64,000 nt of DNA from Candidatus Nanopelagicales bacterium (GTDB lineage Bacteria > Actinomycetota > Actinomycetes > S36-B12). Made by a program: the position numbers and the translations under genes. The notes under the pieces are model-generated. The model saw nothing but the letters and a program-made list of their open reading frames with translations, was not told the origin of the DNA and ran no database searches. Positions within the stretch are counted from its first letter, which is position 1. Each line of letters begins with the position of its first letter. Location of the stretch: NCBI GenBank assembly GCA_021741645.1, contig JAIOXK010000004.1:1-64000 (forward strand). The letters run 5' to 3'. This document shows positions 20,442-31,598 of the stretch, piece after piece.

Positions 20442-21014
20442 GTGACCGACCTTGACCCAACCGATCCGCTCGTCATAGACGTGCGGACGCTGCAGCGTCG
20501 CCCGGGATTCATGATCACGGTGACGCGCAGTGCTCCTGCCCCGACAGGCCTTGGCGTCGCGATGGCTCGGGTGCCTGAGGGATCGCCAATCGAACTCGAT
20601 GTTCGGTTGGAGTCCGTTCTCGAAGGCGTCCTCGTGACCGGAACAGCGGATCTGGAGATCAACGCGGAATGCTCGCGGTGTCTGGAGCCGGTGGGCTGGC
20701 ACGAGGAGGTGGACTTCACCGAGCTGTTCCGCTACCCCAGCACGGACGCCCGCGGCGCCGTGGTGGAGGAGGCGGACGAGTCCGAGGATCCACTGCCGGA
20801 GTTGCAGAACGATCTGATCGATCTGGAGCCGGTGCTGCGGGACGCTGTGGTGATAGATCTGCCACTCGCCCCGCTGTGCAGCGAGGAGTGCCTTGGCCTG
20901 TGCCCCGAATGCGGGTTCAGGCTCGAGGAGGATCCGCAGCACGAGCACGAGAAGTCCGATCCGCGCTGGGCTGCCTTGGCAGACCTGCTCGAATCGGATG
21001 ACCATCAAGCCTGA
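20442..21014 (+). CDS. YceD family protein (DUF177)
   Basis: LEINAECSRCLEPVGWHEEVDFTELF...LAPLCSEECLGLCPECG; precedes rpmF. Confidence 0.9.
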   Translation: MTDLDPTDPLVIDVRTLQRRPGFMITVTRSAPAPTGLGVAMARVPEGSPIELDVRLESVLEGVLVTGTADLEINAECSRCLEPVGWHEEVDFTELFRYPSTDARGAVVEEADESEDPLPELQNDLIDLEPVLRDAVVIDLPLAPLCSEECLGLCPECGFRLEEDPQHEHEKSDPRWAALADLLESDDHQA

Positions 21015-21050
21015 CACCTCACCTGAGGTGCCTGACACAGAGGAAGTGCC

Positions 21051-21224
21051 GTGGCCGTTCCCAAGCGGAAGATGTCCCGCTCCAACACCCGTCATCGTCG
21101 TTCGCAGTGGAAGGCAGCCACGCCGACGCTGGTGCTGTGCGCCCGCTGCAAGGAGAAGCACATCGCCCACACGGCGTGCCCGACGTGCGGCACGTATGCC
21201 AAGCGTCGCGTGCTGGACGTCTAG
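21051..21224 (+). CDS. rpmF: 50S ribosomal protein L32 (57 aa, below the ORF-track cutoff)
   Basis: GTG at 21051: [57 protein letters not shown]. Confidence 0.95.
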   Translation: MAVPKRKMSRSNTRHRRSQWKAATPTLVLCARCKEKHIAHTACPTCGTYAKRRVLDV

Positions 21225-21227
21225 CCG

Positions 21228-22253
21228 TTGCCCACAGTCGCCCTCGACCTTCTCGGTGGCGATGGTGCGCCCGACGTCGTCGCTGATGCGGCGGCGTCCC
21301 TTCTGCGCGAGCAGGAGCCCATCAGCCTGATCCTGGTGGGGCCCGAGGAGCAGGCCCGTGATCTTCTGTCAGCCCGCGGGCTGACAGAAGGGCGCCTGTC
21401 AGGGGGCCGTCCCACAGGAGGTCCACTGTCAGGAGGCTGTGTCGCCCTGGCGCACGCCTCCCGCGCCGTTCGCATGGACGAGGATCCGCTCCGCGCTCTC
21501 CGCGAAGACGCCGATGCGTCGGTCTCCGTGGCGGCCAGGCTCGTCGCCAAGGGCAGTGCGGACGCCTGGGTGTCCGTGGGCCACACGGGGGCTGCCGTTG
21601 CTGCCGCCGTTCTGGAGCTCGGTCGGATCCCGGGCATGTCTCGACCCGCTCTCGCCGTGGTGGTGCCGGGCGTCGCAGGCCGGGTCGTCCTCCTGGACGC
21701 GGGCGCTGCGCCCGATGCCACGCCGGACCTCCTGAGGCAGTTCGCCGTGGTGGGCCACGCCTACGCCGAGGGTCTGGGTGCTGTCGATCCGGCGGTCGGA
21801 CTGCTGACCATCGGCAGTGAAGACGGCAAAGGGGATCAGCTCAGGCGCTCGGCCCACGAACTCCTGCGCGACAGCCTGATTGCTGCTGGCATCAGGTATG
21901 CCGGTCCGGTCGAGGGCCACGACGTCGCACTCGGCGAACGCGCCCAGGTGATCGTCACCGACGGATTCACCGGAAATGTGGTGCTCAAGGCGCTGGAGGG
22001 GGCGGTCCAGTGGGCCGCCGTGCGCATGGGAGCGGCCTACGGCGACATCGGGCCGGCCCGCGGAGTCGTGCGGGAGACAGCCACCTCGGAGTTCGCCGGC
22101 GGCATGCTCCTTGGGGTGCAGGGGGTCACGGTCATCGGGCACGGAGCTGGATCGGCGGAGGAGATCGCCGCCTGTGTTCGGCTGGCTGCGCGTGCGGCTG
22201 ATGCTGGTCTTGCGCGACGAACCTCCGAAGCTTTGGCGGGAGGCAGGTCGTGA
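21228..22253 (+). CDS. plsX: Phosphate acyltransferase PlsX (divergent)
   Basis: [20 protein letters not shown]...[21 protein letters not shown]...[19 protein letters not shown]; between rpmF and rnc. Confidence 0.85.
   Translation: MPTVALDLLGGDGAPDVVADAAASLLREQEPISLILVGPEEQARDLLSARGLTEGRLSGGRPTGGPLSGGCVALAHASRAVRMDEDPLRALREDADASVSVAARLVAKGSADAWVSVGHTGAAVAAAVLELGRIPGMSRPALAVVVPGVAGRVVLLDAGAAPDATPDLLRQFAVVGHAYAEGLGAVDPAVGLLTIGSEDGKGDQLRRSAHELLRDSLIAAGIRYAGPVEGHDVALGERAQVIVTDGFTGNVVLKALEGAVQWAAVRMGAAYGDIGPARGVVRETATSEFAGGMLLGVQGVTVIGHGAGSAEEIAACVRLAARAADAGLARRTSEALAGGRS
21363..21390. repeat. Perfect 28-bp palindrome inside plsX
   Basis: CTTCTGTCAGCCCGCGGGCTGACAGAAG equals its own reverse complement. 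Confidence 0.97.
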
Positions 22254-22543
22254 CCATGGACCCGATGTCGGTGGCAGCAACCGCGCTGTCGCAGGTCTTC
22301 GATCCGGCCGTCGTCTCCAGCCTTCGATCCGATTCCGTTGTCTGGGGGGCGGGATCGAGTCTCGGAATGCAGGCCGCCGATGCCGTGGCGATTGCCGATG
22401 GCATCGCCGCATTGGCCGCTCGGCAGGGAGCCGAGTGCAGCCTGCACGACGAGGACTTCTACGACATGCCCGAGCATGCGGCGGGCCTGACGCTCGCCGA
22501 TCTGACCTCTGCGATCGAGCGTCGCTGGCGGGAGCTGGCATGA
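22250..22543 (+). CDS. Small acyl-carrier-protein-like protein without an obvious phosphopantetheine serine
   Basis: 97 aa; coupled to plsX (GTGA) and rnc (ATGA); [20 protein letters not shown] aligns by eye with ACP LGADSLDTVELVMAL. Confidence 0.5.
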   Translation: MTMDPMSVAATALSQVFDPAVVSSLRSDSVVWGAGSSLGMQAADAVAIADGIAALAARQGAECSLHDEDFYDMPEHAAGLTLADLTSAIERRWRELA

Positions 22544-23247
22544 CGCGCGAGGCCGCTTCGCTTCAGGACGATCTCGGAGTCGTCGTCGATGACGAGCTCA
22601 TGCACCTGGCGCTCATGCATCGCTCGTATGCCTATGAGAACGGTGGGCTGCCCACCAACGAGCGCCTGGAGTTTCTCGGCGACAGCGTCCTGGGCATCGT
22701 GGTCACCGAGCGGTTGTATCGCGCCTACCCGGATGTGACCGAAGGGCAGCTCGCCAAGCTGCGCGCGGCTGTGGTGAATGCGCAGGCACTGGCTGAGGTC
22801 GCCCGAACCCTCGATCTTGGCCGGTACCTCTACCTGGGTCGCGGGGAGGAGACGACCGGTGGGCGCGACAAGGTCTCGATCCTCGCTGACACGATGGAGG
22901 CGGTTCTGGGCGCCATATACCTTCACGTGGGGCTGGAGGAGACGAGGGACGTGATCCATCGACTGGTGGAGCCACTGATTCAGCGTGCCTCCGAGCTGGG
23001 TGCGGGATTGGACTGGAAGACATCGCTCCAAGAGGCCGCTGCCGCGGCTGGATCCGGAGTGCCGGAGTACCGCGTCACCTTCGAGGGGCCAGACCATGCG
23101 CGCGAGTTCTCGGCTGAGGTGCTCGTGGATGGCGAGGTCATCGGCATGGGGGAGGGGCGGTCCAAGAAGGCTGCCGAGCAGCAGGCAGCAGAGCGTGCCT
23201 ACCGACGCATTGCGCCAACCGATGGACCAGCCGCGGCCCATGATTGA
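22540..23247 (+). CDS. rnc: Ribonuclease III
   Basis: [43 protein letters not shown]; ds[25 protein letters not shown] at 22540. Confidence 0.96.
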   Translation: MTREAASLQDDLGVVVDDELMHLALMHRSYAYENGGLPTNERLEFLGDSVLGIVVTERLYRAYPDVTEGQLAKLRAAVVNAQALAEVARTLDLGRYLYLGRGEETTGGRDKVSILADTMEAVLGAIYLHVGLEETRDVIHRLVEPLIQRASELGAGLDWKTSLQEAAAAAGSGVPEYRVTFEGPDHAREFSAEVLVDGEVIGMGEGRSKKAAEQQAAERAYRRIAPTDGPAAAHD

Positions 23248-23261
23248 CGGGCACTCTCGGC

Positions 23262-24161
23262 GTGCCTGAGCTGCCCGAGGTCGAGGTGGTGCGGACGGGG
23301 CTGCAGCGTTGGGTGTCAGGCCGAACGATCAGGAGAGTGGACGTCCTGCACCCGCGGGCGATCAGGCGTCACTCTGAGGGGCCCGGGGATTTCTCTGCTC
23401 GACTGACGGGAGCGTCCATTCCGTACGTCTCCCGACGGGGCAAGTACCTGTGGTTCCCCCTGGCCTCCGAAGGCCATCAGGGCCCAGCCGAACAAGCCCT
23501 GATGGGTCATCTGGGGATGAGCGGGCAGTTGCTCATCGTGTCTGCCTCGGCCCCACCGCACCGCCACCTGAGGGTGCGCATGGCGTTCGAGGAGACCGAT
23601 CAGGAACTGCACTTCGTCGATCAGCGCACGTTCGGCGGCCTCCACATCACGGCGCTCGTCGACGACGGAGCAGGCGGCCTGCTGCCTGACGCGGCGGCGC
23701 ACATCGCCCGGGACCCGCTCGACCCGCTCTTCGACGAGGCTGAGTTCATCCGCCGGACGCGGCTTCGCGACGTGGAGATCAAGCGCCTATTGCTTGACCA
23801 GACCCTCGCCTCTGGAATCGGCAACATCTATGCGGATGAGGCCCTGTGGCGAGCGCGCCTTCACGGACGTCGCCTGGGCAGCAGCCTGCGGCGAGCGGAC
23901 GTGGCGGTCCTCCTGCAGGCGGTGCGTGAGGTGATGTCCGAGGCGCTGGCCCAAGGGGGCACCAGTTTCGATGAGTTGTACGTGAATGTGAACGGGGAAA
24001 GCGGCTACTTCGACAGGAGCCTCGAGGCCTATGGGCAGGCTGGCCTTCCCTGCTCTCGGTGTGGTGCCCAGATTCGCCGGGAGGCCTTCATGAATCGCTC
24101 GAGCTTCTGGTGTCCGTCCTGCCAGCGTGCCCCACGCAGGAGACCCTCGGTTCGTGGGTAG
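23262..24161 (+). CDS. mutM: Formamidopyrimidine-DNA glycosylase
   Basis: (M)[30 protein letters not shown]; zinc finger [10 protein letters not shown]...WCPSCQ. Confidence 0.96.
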   Translation: MPELPEVEVVRTGLQRWVSGRTIRRVDVLHPRAIRRHSEGPGDFSARLTGASIPYVSRRGKYLWFPLASEGHQGPAEQALMGHLGMSGQLLIVSASAPPHRHLRVRMAFEETDQELHFVDQRTFGGLHITALVDDGAGGLLPDAAAHIARDPLDPLFDEAEFIRRTRLRDVEIKRLLLDQTLASGIGNIYADEALWRARLHGRRLGSSLRRADVAVLLQAVREVMSEALAQGGTSFDELYVNVNGESGYFDRSLEAYGQAGLPCSRCGAQIRREAFMNRSSFWCPSCQRAPRRRPSVRG

Positions 24162-24170
24162 AGTCCGCAT

Positions 24171-27100
24171 GTGCACCTGAAGAACCTGACACTCAAGGGC
24201 TTCAAGTCCTTCGCATCCGCAACGACCCTGACCTTCGAGCCGGGAGTCACGTGTGTCGTCGGGCCGAATGGCTCGGGCAAGTCCAATGTCGTGGATGCCC
24301 TGTCCTGGGTGATGGGCGAGCAGGGTGCGAAGTCCCTGCGCGGCGGGAAGATGGAGGACGTCATCTTCTCGGGCACTTCGGGTCGTGCGCCCCTGGGCCG
24401 CGCTGAGGTGGCGCTGACGATCGACAACACCGATGGCGCTCTGCCCATCGACTACACCGAGGTCACCATCTCGCGCACGCTGTTCCGCAACGGGGGCTCG
24501 GAGTACTCGATCAACGGTCAGCCGTGCCGGCTGCTCGACGTGCAGGAGCTGCTCAGCGACTCCGGCATCGGGCGTGAGATGCACGTCATCGTCGGCCAGA
24601 ACCGCCTCACCTCTGTGCTGGAGGCCACGCCGGAGGACCGCCGTCACATCATCGAGGAGGCTGCGGGCGTCCTGAAGCATCGCAAGCGCAAGGAGAAGGC
24701 GCTCCGCAAGCTCGATGCCATGGAGGCGAACCTCACTCGTCTGCAGGACCTCACGAACGAGCTCCGGCGTCAGCTGAAGCCCCTCGGCCGCCAGGCCGAA
24801 GTCGCTCGCCGGGCGGTCGTGATCCAGTCCGAGGTGCGCGATGCGCGCCTGCGCTTGCGCGCTGACGATCTCGTGAGCCTGCGCGAGGCCCTCGACGCCG
24901 AAGTCGCTGACGAGACGGCATTGCGGGCCAGGCAGGAGGAGGTCGACGGCCGGATCGCGGCACTCACGGCAGAGCAGACGGCAGCGGAGGAGTCGGCAGC
25001 TCTGGACGCGCCTCGCGTGGCGGCGACCCAGGAGACGTGGTTCTCCCTGAACGGACTCCGCGAGCGCTTCCACGGTCTGACTCAGGTCGCTGTCGAGCGG
25101 GTGCGCCACCTTCAGCCTGAACCGGAGGAGGAGGAGCACGGACGAGATCCTGAGCAGATCGACGCCGAGGCCAGATCCTTGCGCGCGGAGGAGTTCGAGC
25201 TCGGGCGACTTGTCGAGTCCTCGCGGGAGGGCCTCACGCACGCGGAGACGTCGAGGATGGCGGCCGAGTCCTCCGCGGCGGCCGAGGAGAAGCGCATTGC
25301 CGAGGTCGAGCGTGCCGCGGCCGACCGCCGGGAGGGCTTGGCCAAGCTGACCGGCCAGGTCAACTCGGCCAAGTCCCGCATGGAGACCCGCGCCGCCGAG
25401 ATCGATCGGCTTGCGCGTCAGATCAGCGAGGCGCGTGAACGAGGCAACGCCGCCCAGCAGGAGTTCACGCACATCGAGGTCAATGTCGCCGGTCTCGATG
25501 CCGGCGAGGTGGATCTCGACCGAGAGCATGAGCGGGCTGAGGCTGAGCTCGTTGAGGTGGACGGCGATGTGGAGCGCCTGCGCACCGAGGAGGCTGCCGC
25601 CGAGCGCCAGCGCGCGGCTCTTGCAGCCAGGCGCGAGGCCCTGGCCATCGGCCTGGAGCGCAAGGACGCGGGTGCCCGTCTCGTGCGGCCCGATGATCGT
25701 CTGCCCGGCGTCATGGGGACGCTGGCGACCCTCCTGCATGTCGAGCACGGAGCCCAGACACCTGTTGCTGCGGCTCTCGGGGACATCGCGGACGCTGTGG
25801 TCGTCAGTGGCATGGATGCCGCCATGCAGGCCGTCGTGCTGCTCAAGAGCGAGGATGCCGGCCGTGCGGCGATCCTTGTTGCCGACGCCGAGGAGTCGCG
25901 TCCTCCTCGGCCGCACGTGCGTGATGCGGGCACGCCACTGGTCGAGATGGTCAGCTGCGATGCCAGCCTTCAGCCGGTGGTCGATCAGCTGCTGGATCGA
26001 TGGATGCTGGTCCCGGACCTGCGCGAGGCATCGGCCCTGCTGCGTCAGCATCCGGGACTGTCCTTCGTCACTCCCGAGGGCGATGTGCTTGCCGCGGGTG
26101 TCGTGCATGGCGGATCATCGAGCACTCCCAGCCTGCTTGAAGCGCAGGCCGCCTACGACGAGACGGTCAGCGATCTCGACGAGGTCACGCAGCGACTGGA
26201 GCGCCTGCGCTTCGAGCTCGCGGGCGCCAAGGACCGCCAGACCCAGGCGGCCGCTCGAGCTGAGGCAGCGCTCTCGCGCCTGCATGAGTCCGATGCGCAG
26301 CTGGCAGCGGTGGCCGAGCAGCTGGGGCAGCTGGGGCAGGTTGCGAGGGCAGCGACGGCAGAGGCCGAGCGGCTCACCGCGGCTCGGCAGGCCGCGGAGG
26401 AGGCGCTTGAGGCTGACCGTCGTCAGCTTGAGGAGCTGCAGTCGCGGCTGACCTCGGCTACCGAGACTCCGGATTTCGACGGTGGAGCGGACAACCGCGA
26501 GCACCTGAACGCCGAGGCGTCCGCAGCGCGTCGTCATGAAGTGGATGCGCGCCTTGCGCTTCGCACAGCCGAGGAGCGGGTGGCGGCGGTGGGGGCTCGG
26601 GCCCAGCAACTGGAGAAGGCCGCCGAAGCGGAGCGGCAGGCGCGCGCGGCCGCCATCGAGCGCCGCGAGCGCCGGGCGCGTGAGCTGGTCGTGGCGCAGG
26701 CCATTCTTGATGCGACCCGCATCGTGTCGTCCCGCCTGGACGCATCTGTCTCGGTCGCGGGCCGGGAGCGCTCGGCCCTCGAGCGAGCGACGAAGGAGCG
26801 CGATGCGAGTCTTGCCTCCCTGCGCACGTCCTTGCGCGAGCTGACCGCCGAGGCAGACCGGCTCAAGGACTCGGTGCATCGAGATGAGGTGGCACGAGCC
26901 GAGCAGCGCCTGCGCATCGAGCAGCTTGAGGAGAAGGTCCTCGAGGAGTACGGCGTCGAGCCGGACGTTCTCATCGCCGAATACGGCCCGCAGCAGCTGG
27001 TGCCCCCGACACCGCCCTCACCTGGCGATGACATCCCGGAGGAGGCGCCTGAGCCCTACCCGTTCGTGCGGGCTGAGCAGGAGAAGCGTCTGAAGGCCGC

Positions 27101-27728
27101 TGACCGGGATCTGGCGCTGCTGGGCAAGGTCAACCCCCTCGCACTGGAGGAGTTCTCCGCCATGGAGGAGCGTCACCGCTTCCTGAGCGAGCAGTTGGAC
27201 GACCTCAAGCGCACGCGCGATGACCTGCTCGACATCGTCAAGGAGGTCGACGAGCGAGTGCAGCAGGTCTTCGCCGAGGCCTACGCCGAGATCGAGCGGG
27301 AGTTCGAGGGGGTCTTCGGCCGTCTCTTCCCCGGAGGCGAGGGCCGGCTCATCCTGACCGATCCCTCCGACATGCTGAACACGGGCGTGGACGTTGAGGC
27401 CCGTCCGCCAGGCAAGAAGGTGAAGCGCTTGTCGCTGCTCTCTGGTGGTGAGCGATCCCTGACGGCTGTCGCCTTCCTCGTCGCCCTGTTCAAGGCTCGC
27501 CCAAGCCCGTTTTACGTTCTCGATGAGGTCGAGGCGGCCCTCGACGACGTGAACCTCGGGCGTCTGATCGACATCATCGAGGAGCTGAAGTCCAACTCCC
27601 AGCTCATCGTGATCACGCACCAGAAGCGGACCATGGAGATTGCCGATGCTCTCTATGGCGTCTCCATGCGAGGCGACGGCGTCACGCAGGTGATCGGCCA
27701 GCGCCTTCGCGAGGCTGTCAGCGCCTAG
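24171..27728 (+). CDS. smc: Chromosome segregation protein SMC
   Basis: 1185 aa; LKNLTLKGFKSFA...VVGPNGSGKSNVVDALSWVMGEQ; LSGGERSLTAVAFLVAL; VLDEVEAALDDVN. Confidence 0.98.
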   Translation: MHLKNLTLKGFKSFASATTLTFEPGVTCVVGPNGSGKSNVVDALSWVMGEQGAKSLRGGKMEDVIFSGTSGRAPLGRAEVALTIDNTDGALPIDYTEVTISRTLFRNGGSEYSINGQPCRLLDVQELLSDSGIGREMHVIVGQNRLTSVLEATPEDRRHIIEEAAGVLKHRKRKEKALRKLDAMEANLTRLQDLTNELRRQLKPLGRQAEVARRAVVIQSEVRDARLRLRADDLVSLREALDAEVADETALRARQEEVDGRIAALTAEQTAAEESAALDAPRVAATQETWFSLNGLRERFHGLTQVAVERVRHLQPEPEEEEHGRDPEQIDAEARSLRAEEFELGRLVESSREGLTHAETSRMAAESSAAAEEKRIAEVERAAADRREGLAKLTGQVNSAKSRMETRAAEIDRLARQISEARERGNAAQQEFTHIEVNVAGLDAGEVDLDREHERAEAELVEVDGDVERLRTEEAAAERQRAALAARREALAIGLERKDAGARLVRPDDRLPGVMGTLATLLHVEHGAQTPVAAALGDIADAVVVSGMDAAMQAVVLLKSEDAGRAAILVADAEESRPPRPHVRDAGTPLVEMVSCDASLQPVVDQLLDRWMLVPDLREASALLRQHPGLSFVTPEGDVLAAGVVHGGSSSTPSLLEAQAAYDETVSDLDEVTQRLERLRFELAGAKDRQTQAAARAEAALSRLHESDAQLAAVAEQLGQLGQVARAATAEAERLTAARQAAEEALEADRRQLEELQSRLTSATETPDFDGGADNREHLNAEASAARRHEVDARLALRTAEERVAAVGARAQQLEKAAEAERQARAAAIERRERRARELVVAQAILDATRIVSSRLDASVSVAGRERSALERATKERDASLASLRTSLRELTAEADRLKDSVHRDEVARAEQRLRIEQLEEKVLEEYGVEPDVLIAEYGPQQLVPPTPPSPGDDIPEEAPEPYPFVRAEQEKRLKAADRDLALLGKVNPLALEEFSAMEERHRFLSEQLDDLKRTRDDLLDIVKEVDERVQQVFAEAYAEIEREFEGVFGRLFPGGEGRLILTDPSDMLNTGVDVEARPPGKKVKRLSLLSGGERSLTAVAFLVALFKARPSPFYVLDEVEAALDDVNLGRLIDIIEELKSNSQLIVITHQKRTMEIADALYGVSMRGDGVTQVIGQRLREAVSA

Positions 27729-27740
27729 GCTGCCGGCAGA

Positions 27741-28514
27741 CTAGACACTCGGTGCCTCCGTGCTGCTGGTCAGCGCCGCGCGCACCTGGCGCAGGTCTCG
27801 GACCACGGTGACGAGGCCGACGGCGATCAGCCCTTGTCCGATCACGTAGGTGAGCATGATGAGCGCCCCCATCGCCGGTGAGTCGGCTACCGGCCCGAAG
27901 GACGTCAGGGCGATCAGGGAGTCGGAGGCGACGAACAAGGCAGCGCCCCCGAACGTGGTCCATGCCGCCTTGGCAGGTGCGCGCCCGATGAGGTTGAGGG
28001 CGCTCACGGCCATGGCGACAAGGCAGATGCCGTAGACGAGAACCGGCAGACGGAACTGATCGGCCGTGGGCCAGATGGCCAGGACCAGCGCAACGTAGAA
28101 GAGCGCGAACGGCAGAAGGGTCACGGGTCGGCGAGAGACGATGCCGCGAACGGGCGCGTCGCTGCGATGCGGAATCCCCCTCCGGAAGGCGATTCCCTCG
28201 ACCCGGGTGTAGCCGTAGGCGTATGCGACCTGCGTGACGAGGAACGCTGCGATGCCGAGGGCGAACAGCATGTCGGTGTCACCCATGAGCAGCAGGTCCC
28301 CGAGCCAGGCGAAGGCAAGGCCTGCCAGCAGGAGCCTGAGCGGGGTGGGCCAGGCGGATCTGGTCTCAGCGATGAGCCAGGCCATCAGCAGTGGCATGAG
28401 CAACGGCTTGGTGAGGATGACGCCCTGGTCATTGCTGGTGGCGACGGAGATCACATTGAGCAGACCCACCAGCAGATAGGCGGAGAGAAACGAGCGCGCG
28501 GCCATGCAGGCCAT
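27741..28514 (-). CDS. Lysoplasmalogenase/YhhN-TMEM86 family membrane protein
   Basis: Multi-TM; KPLLMPLLMAWLIAE...LAFAWLGDLLLMGD...FLVTQVAYAYGY. Confidence 0.85.
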   Translation of the reverse strand: MACMAARSFLSAYLLVGLLNVISVATSNDQGVILTKPLLMPLLMAWLIAETRSAWPTPLRLLLAGLAFAWLGDLLLMGDTDMLFALGIAAFLVTQVAYAYGYTRVEGIAFRRGIPHRSDAPVRGIVSRRPVTLLPFALFYVALVLAIWPTADQFRLPVLVYGICLVAMAVSALNLIGRAPAKAAWTTFGGAALFVASDSLIALTSFGPVADSPAMGALIMLTYVIGQGLIAVGLVTVVRDLRQVRAALTSSTEAPSV

Positions 28515-28540
28515 CCTGCCGCCTCACGGCTCGTGGAAGG

Positions 28541-29785
28541 ATGAGGGGCATGGATTCCGTCCTCGTCTACCTGGTCATCGCTGCTCTCCTCCTCGTGATC
28601 GTCGTGGGGGCGGGAATCGCCCTCGTTCGCCGACGTGGCGCGGCGACGCTTCCGCGGCCAGAGGCTCCTCGCCCGGGAATCGATTACGCGCCCGGTGTCG
28701 GCGATGATGACAGTGAGCCCCGAGACACCCCTCGACGATCGATCGACGTCATCGATGTCGGCGACGCTCTTGCCGGTGGCACTGACACGATCATCGAGGA
28801 CCACCTCGCAGAGCCAGTTCCGGTCGAGGAGCTCGAGGGCCTGCTCGAAGTGGAGGTGCCCGAGCCGGCCCGCGGACGCATGCAGCGACTGCGAGCCAGG
28901 CTGGCTCGCTCCCAGAATGCGCTGGGGCGAGGTCTTCTCACCCTCCTGACCCGGGACCAGATTGACGAGAGCACCTGGGACGAGGTGGAGGAGATCCTGC
29001 TGACCGCGGATCTGGGAGTTGGGCCGACCACCGAGTTGATGGACCGCCTCCGAGCCCGTGTACGAGTGGATGGAGCCGAGGGCGCTTCCGCTGTGCAGAC
29101 GATCCTCCGTGAGGAGTTGCTCGCCCTGGTGGATCCGGCGATGGATCGCACGGTTCGCGCCGAGCGGCAGGGTGATCGACCAGGAGTCGTTCTGGTCGTC
29201 GGAGTGAACGGAACAGGCAAGACGACCACGACTGGCAAGCTGGCTCGACTGGCGGTCGCGAATGATCAGGCCGTCGTGCTCGGCGCGGCCGATACTTTTC
29301 GGGCCGCGGCCGCCGAGCAGCTGCAGACCTGGGGGGATCGGGTTGGTGCCGCTGTGGTGCGGGGAGCGGAGGGCGGCGACCCGGCGGCGGTCGCTTTCGA
29401 CGCGGTCTCGACCGGACTGGCGGCTGGTGTCGACACGGTCATCATCGACACCGCCGGACGACTCCACACGAAGACCGGGCTCATGGACGAACTGGGCAAG
29501 GTCAAGCGTGTCGTGGAGAAGCAGTCGCCGATCGACGAGGTGCTTCTCGTACTCGACGCGACCACGGGTCAGAACGGTCTCGTGCAGGCGCGGGTGTTCT
29601 CCGAGGTGGTCGATGTCACGGGCATCGTGCTGACGAAGCTGGACGGCACAGCCAAGGGCGGAATCGTCGTATCCGTCCAGCGCGAACTCGGCGTTCCGGT
29701 CAAGCTGGTGGGACTGGGGGAGGGACCGGACGATCTCGCGCCGTTCGACCCCGAGGCCTTCGTGGCCGCACTCATCGACGAATGA
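28541..29785 (+). CDS. ftsY: Signal recognition particle receptor FtsY
   Basis: VVGVNGTGKTTTTGKLARL; DTFRAAAAEQL; IIDTAGRLHTKTGLMDELGKV; TKLDGTAKGG. Confidence 0.96.
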   Translation: MRGMDSVLVYLVIAALLLVIVVGAGIALVRRRGAATLPRPEAPRPGIDYAPGVGDDDSEPRDTPRRSIDVIDVGDALAGGTDTIIEDHLAEPVPVEELEGLLEVEVPEPARGRMQRLRARLARSQNALGRGLLTLLTRDQIDESTWDEVEEILLTADLGVGPTTELMDRLRARVRVDGAEGASAVQTILREELLALVDPAMDRTVRAERQGDRPGVVLVVGVNGTGKTTTTGKLARLAVANDQAVVLGAADTFRAAAAEQLQTWGDRVGAAVVRGAEGGDPAAVAFDAVSTGLAAGVDTVIIDTAGRLHTKTGLMDELGKVKRVVEKQSPIDEVLLVLDATTGQNGLVQARVFSEVVDVTGIVLTKLDGTAKGGIVVSVQRELGVPVKLVGLGEGPDDLAPFDPEAFVAALIDE

Positions 29786-29791
29786 CACGTC

Positions 29792-29825
29792 TCCATTGAA
29801 TGAGCGGGTCCATTGAATGGGCGGG
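29792..29825. repeat. 17-bp tandem duplication TCCATTGAATGRGCGGG x2
   Basis: 29792-29808 and 29809-29825, 16/17 identical. Confidence 0.9.
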
Positions 29826-29828
29826 CTC

Positions 29829-29897
29829 GTAACTCGCTGTTAACAGGGGCCGTCCTGACGTCACCGCGACGAAACCTGAGAACGATGCGGGCGAAAC
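29829..29897 (+). promoter_or_regulatory. Putative GlnR binding region upstream of amt-glnK-glnD
   Basis: GTCAC-n6-GAAAC-n6-ACGAT-n6-GAAAC (29860-29897) matches gTnAc-n6-GaAAc spacing; additional GTAAC-n6-TTAAC at 29829-29844. Confidence 0.65.
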
Positions 29898-29955
29898 CTG
29901 GAATGGGAAGTGTCTGCCTCGCGAGGTGAACATCACCACGGGAGGGAGAGCTCGC

Positions 29956-31586
<1,631 letters not shown>

Positions 31587-31598
31587 GAGGCGGACAGG

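Noticed and set aside
23787-26108. Minus-strand 773-aa ORF antisense to mutM/smc
   Set aside because: Long spurious frame typical of high-GC DNA; no recognisable domain, and smc on the + strand is unambiguous
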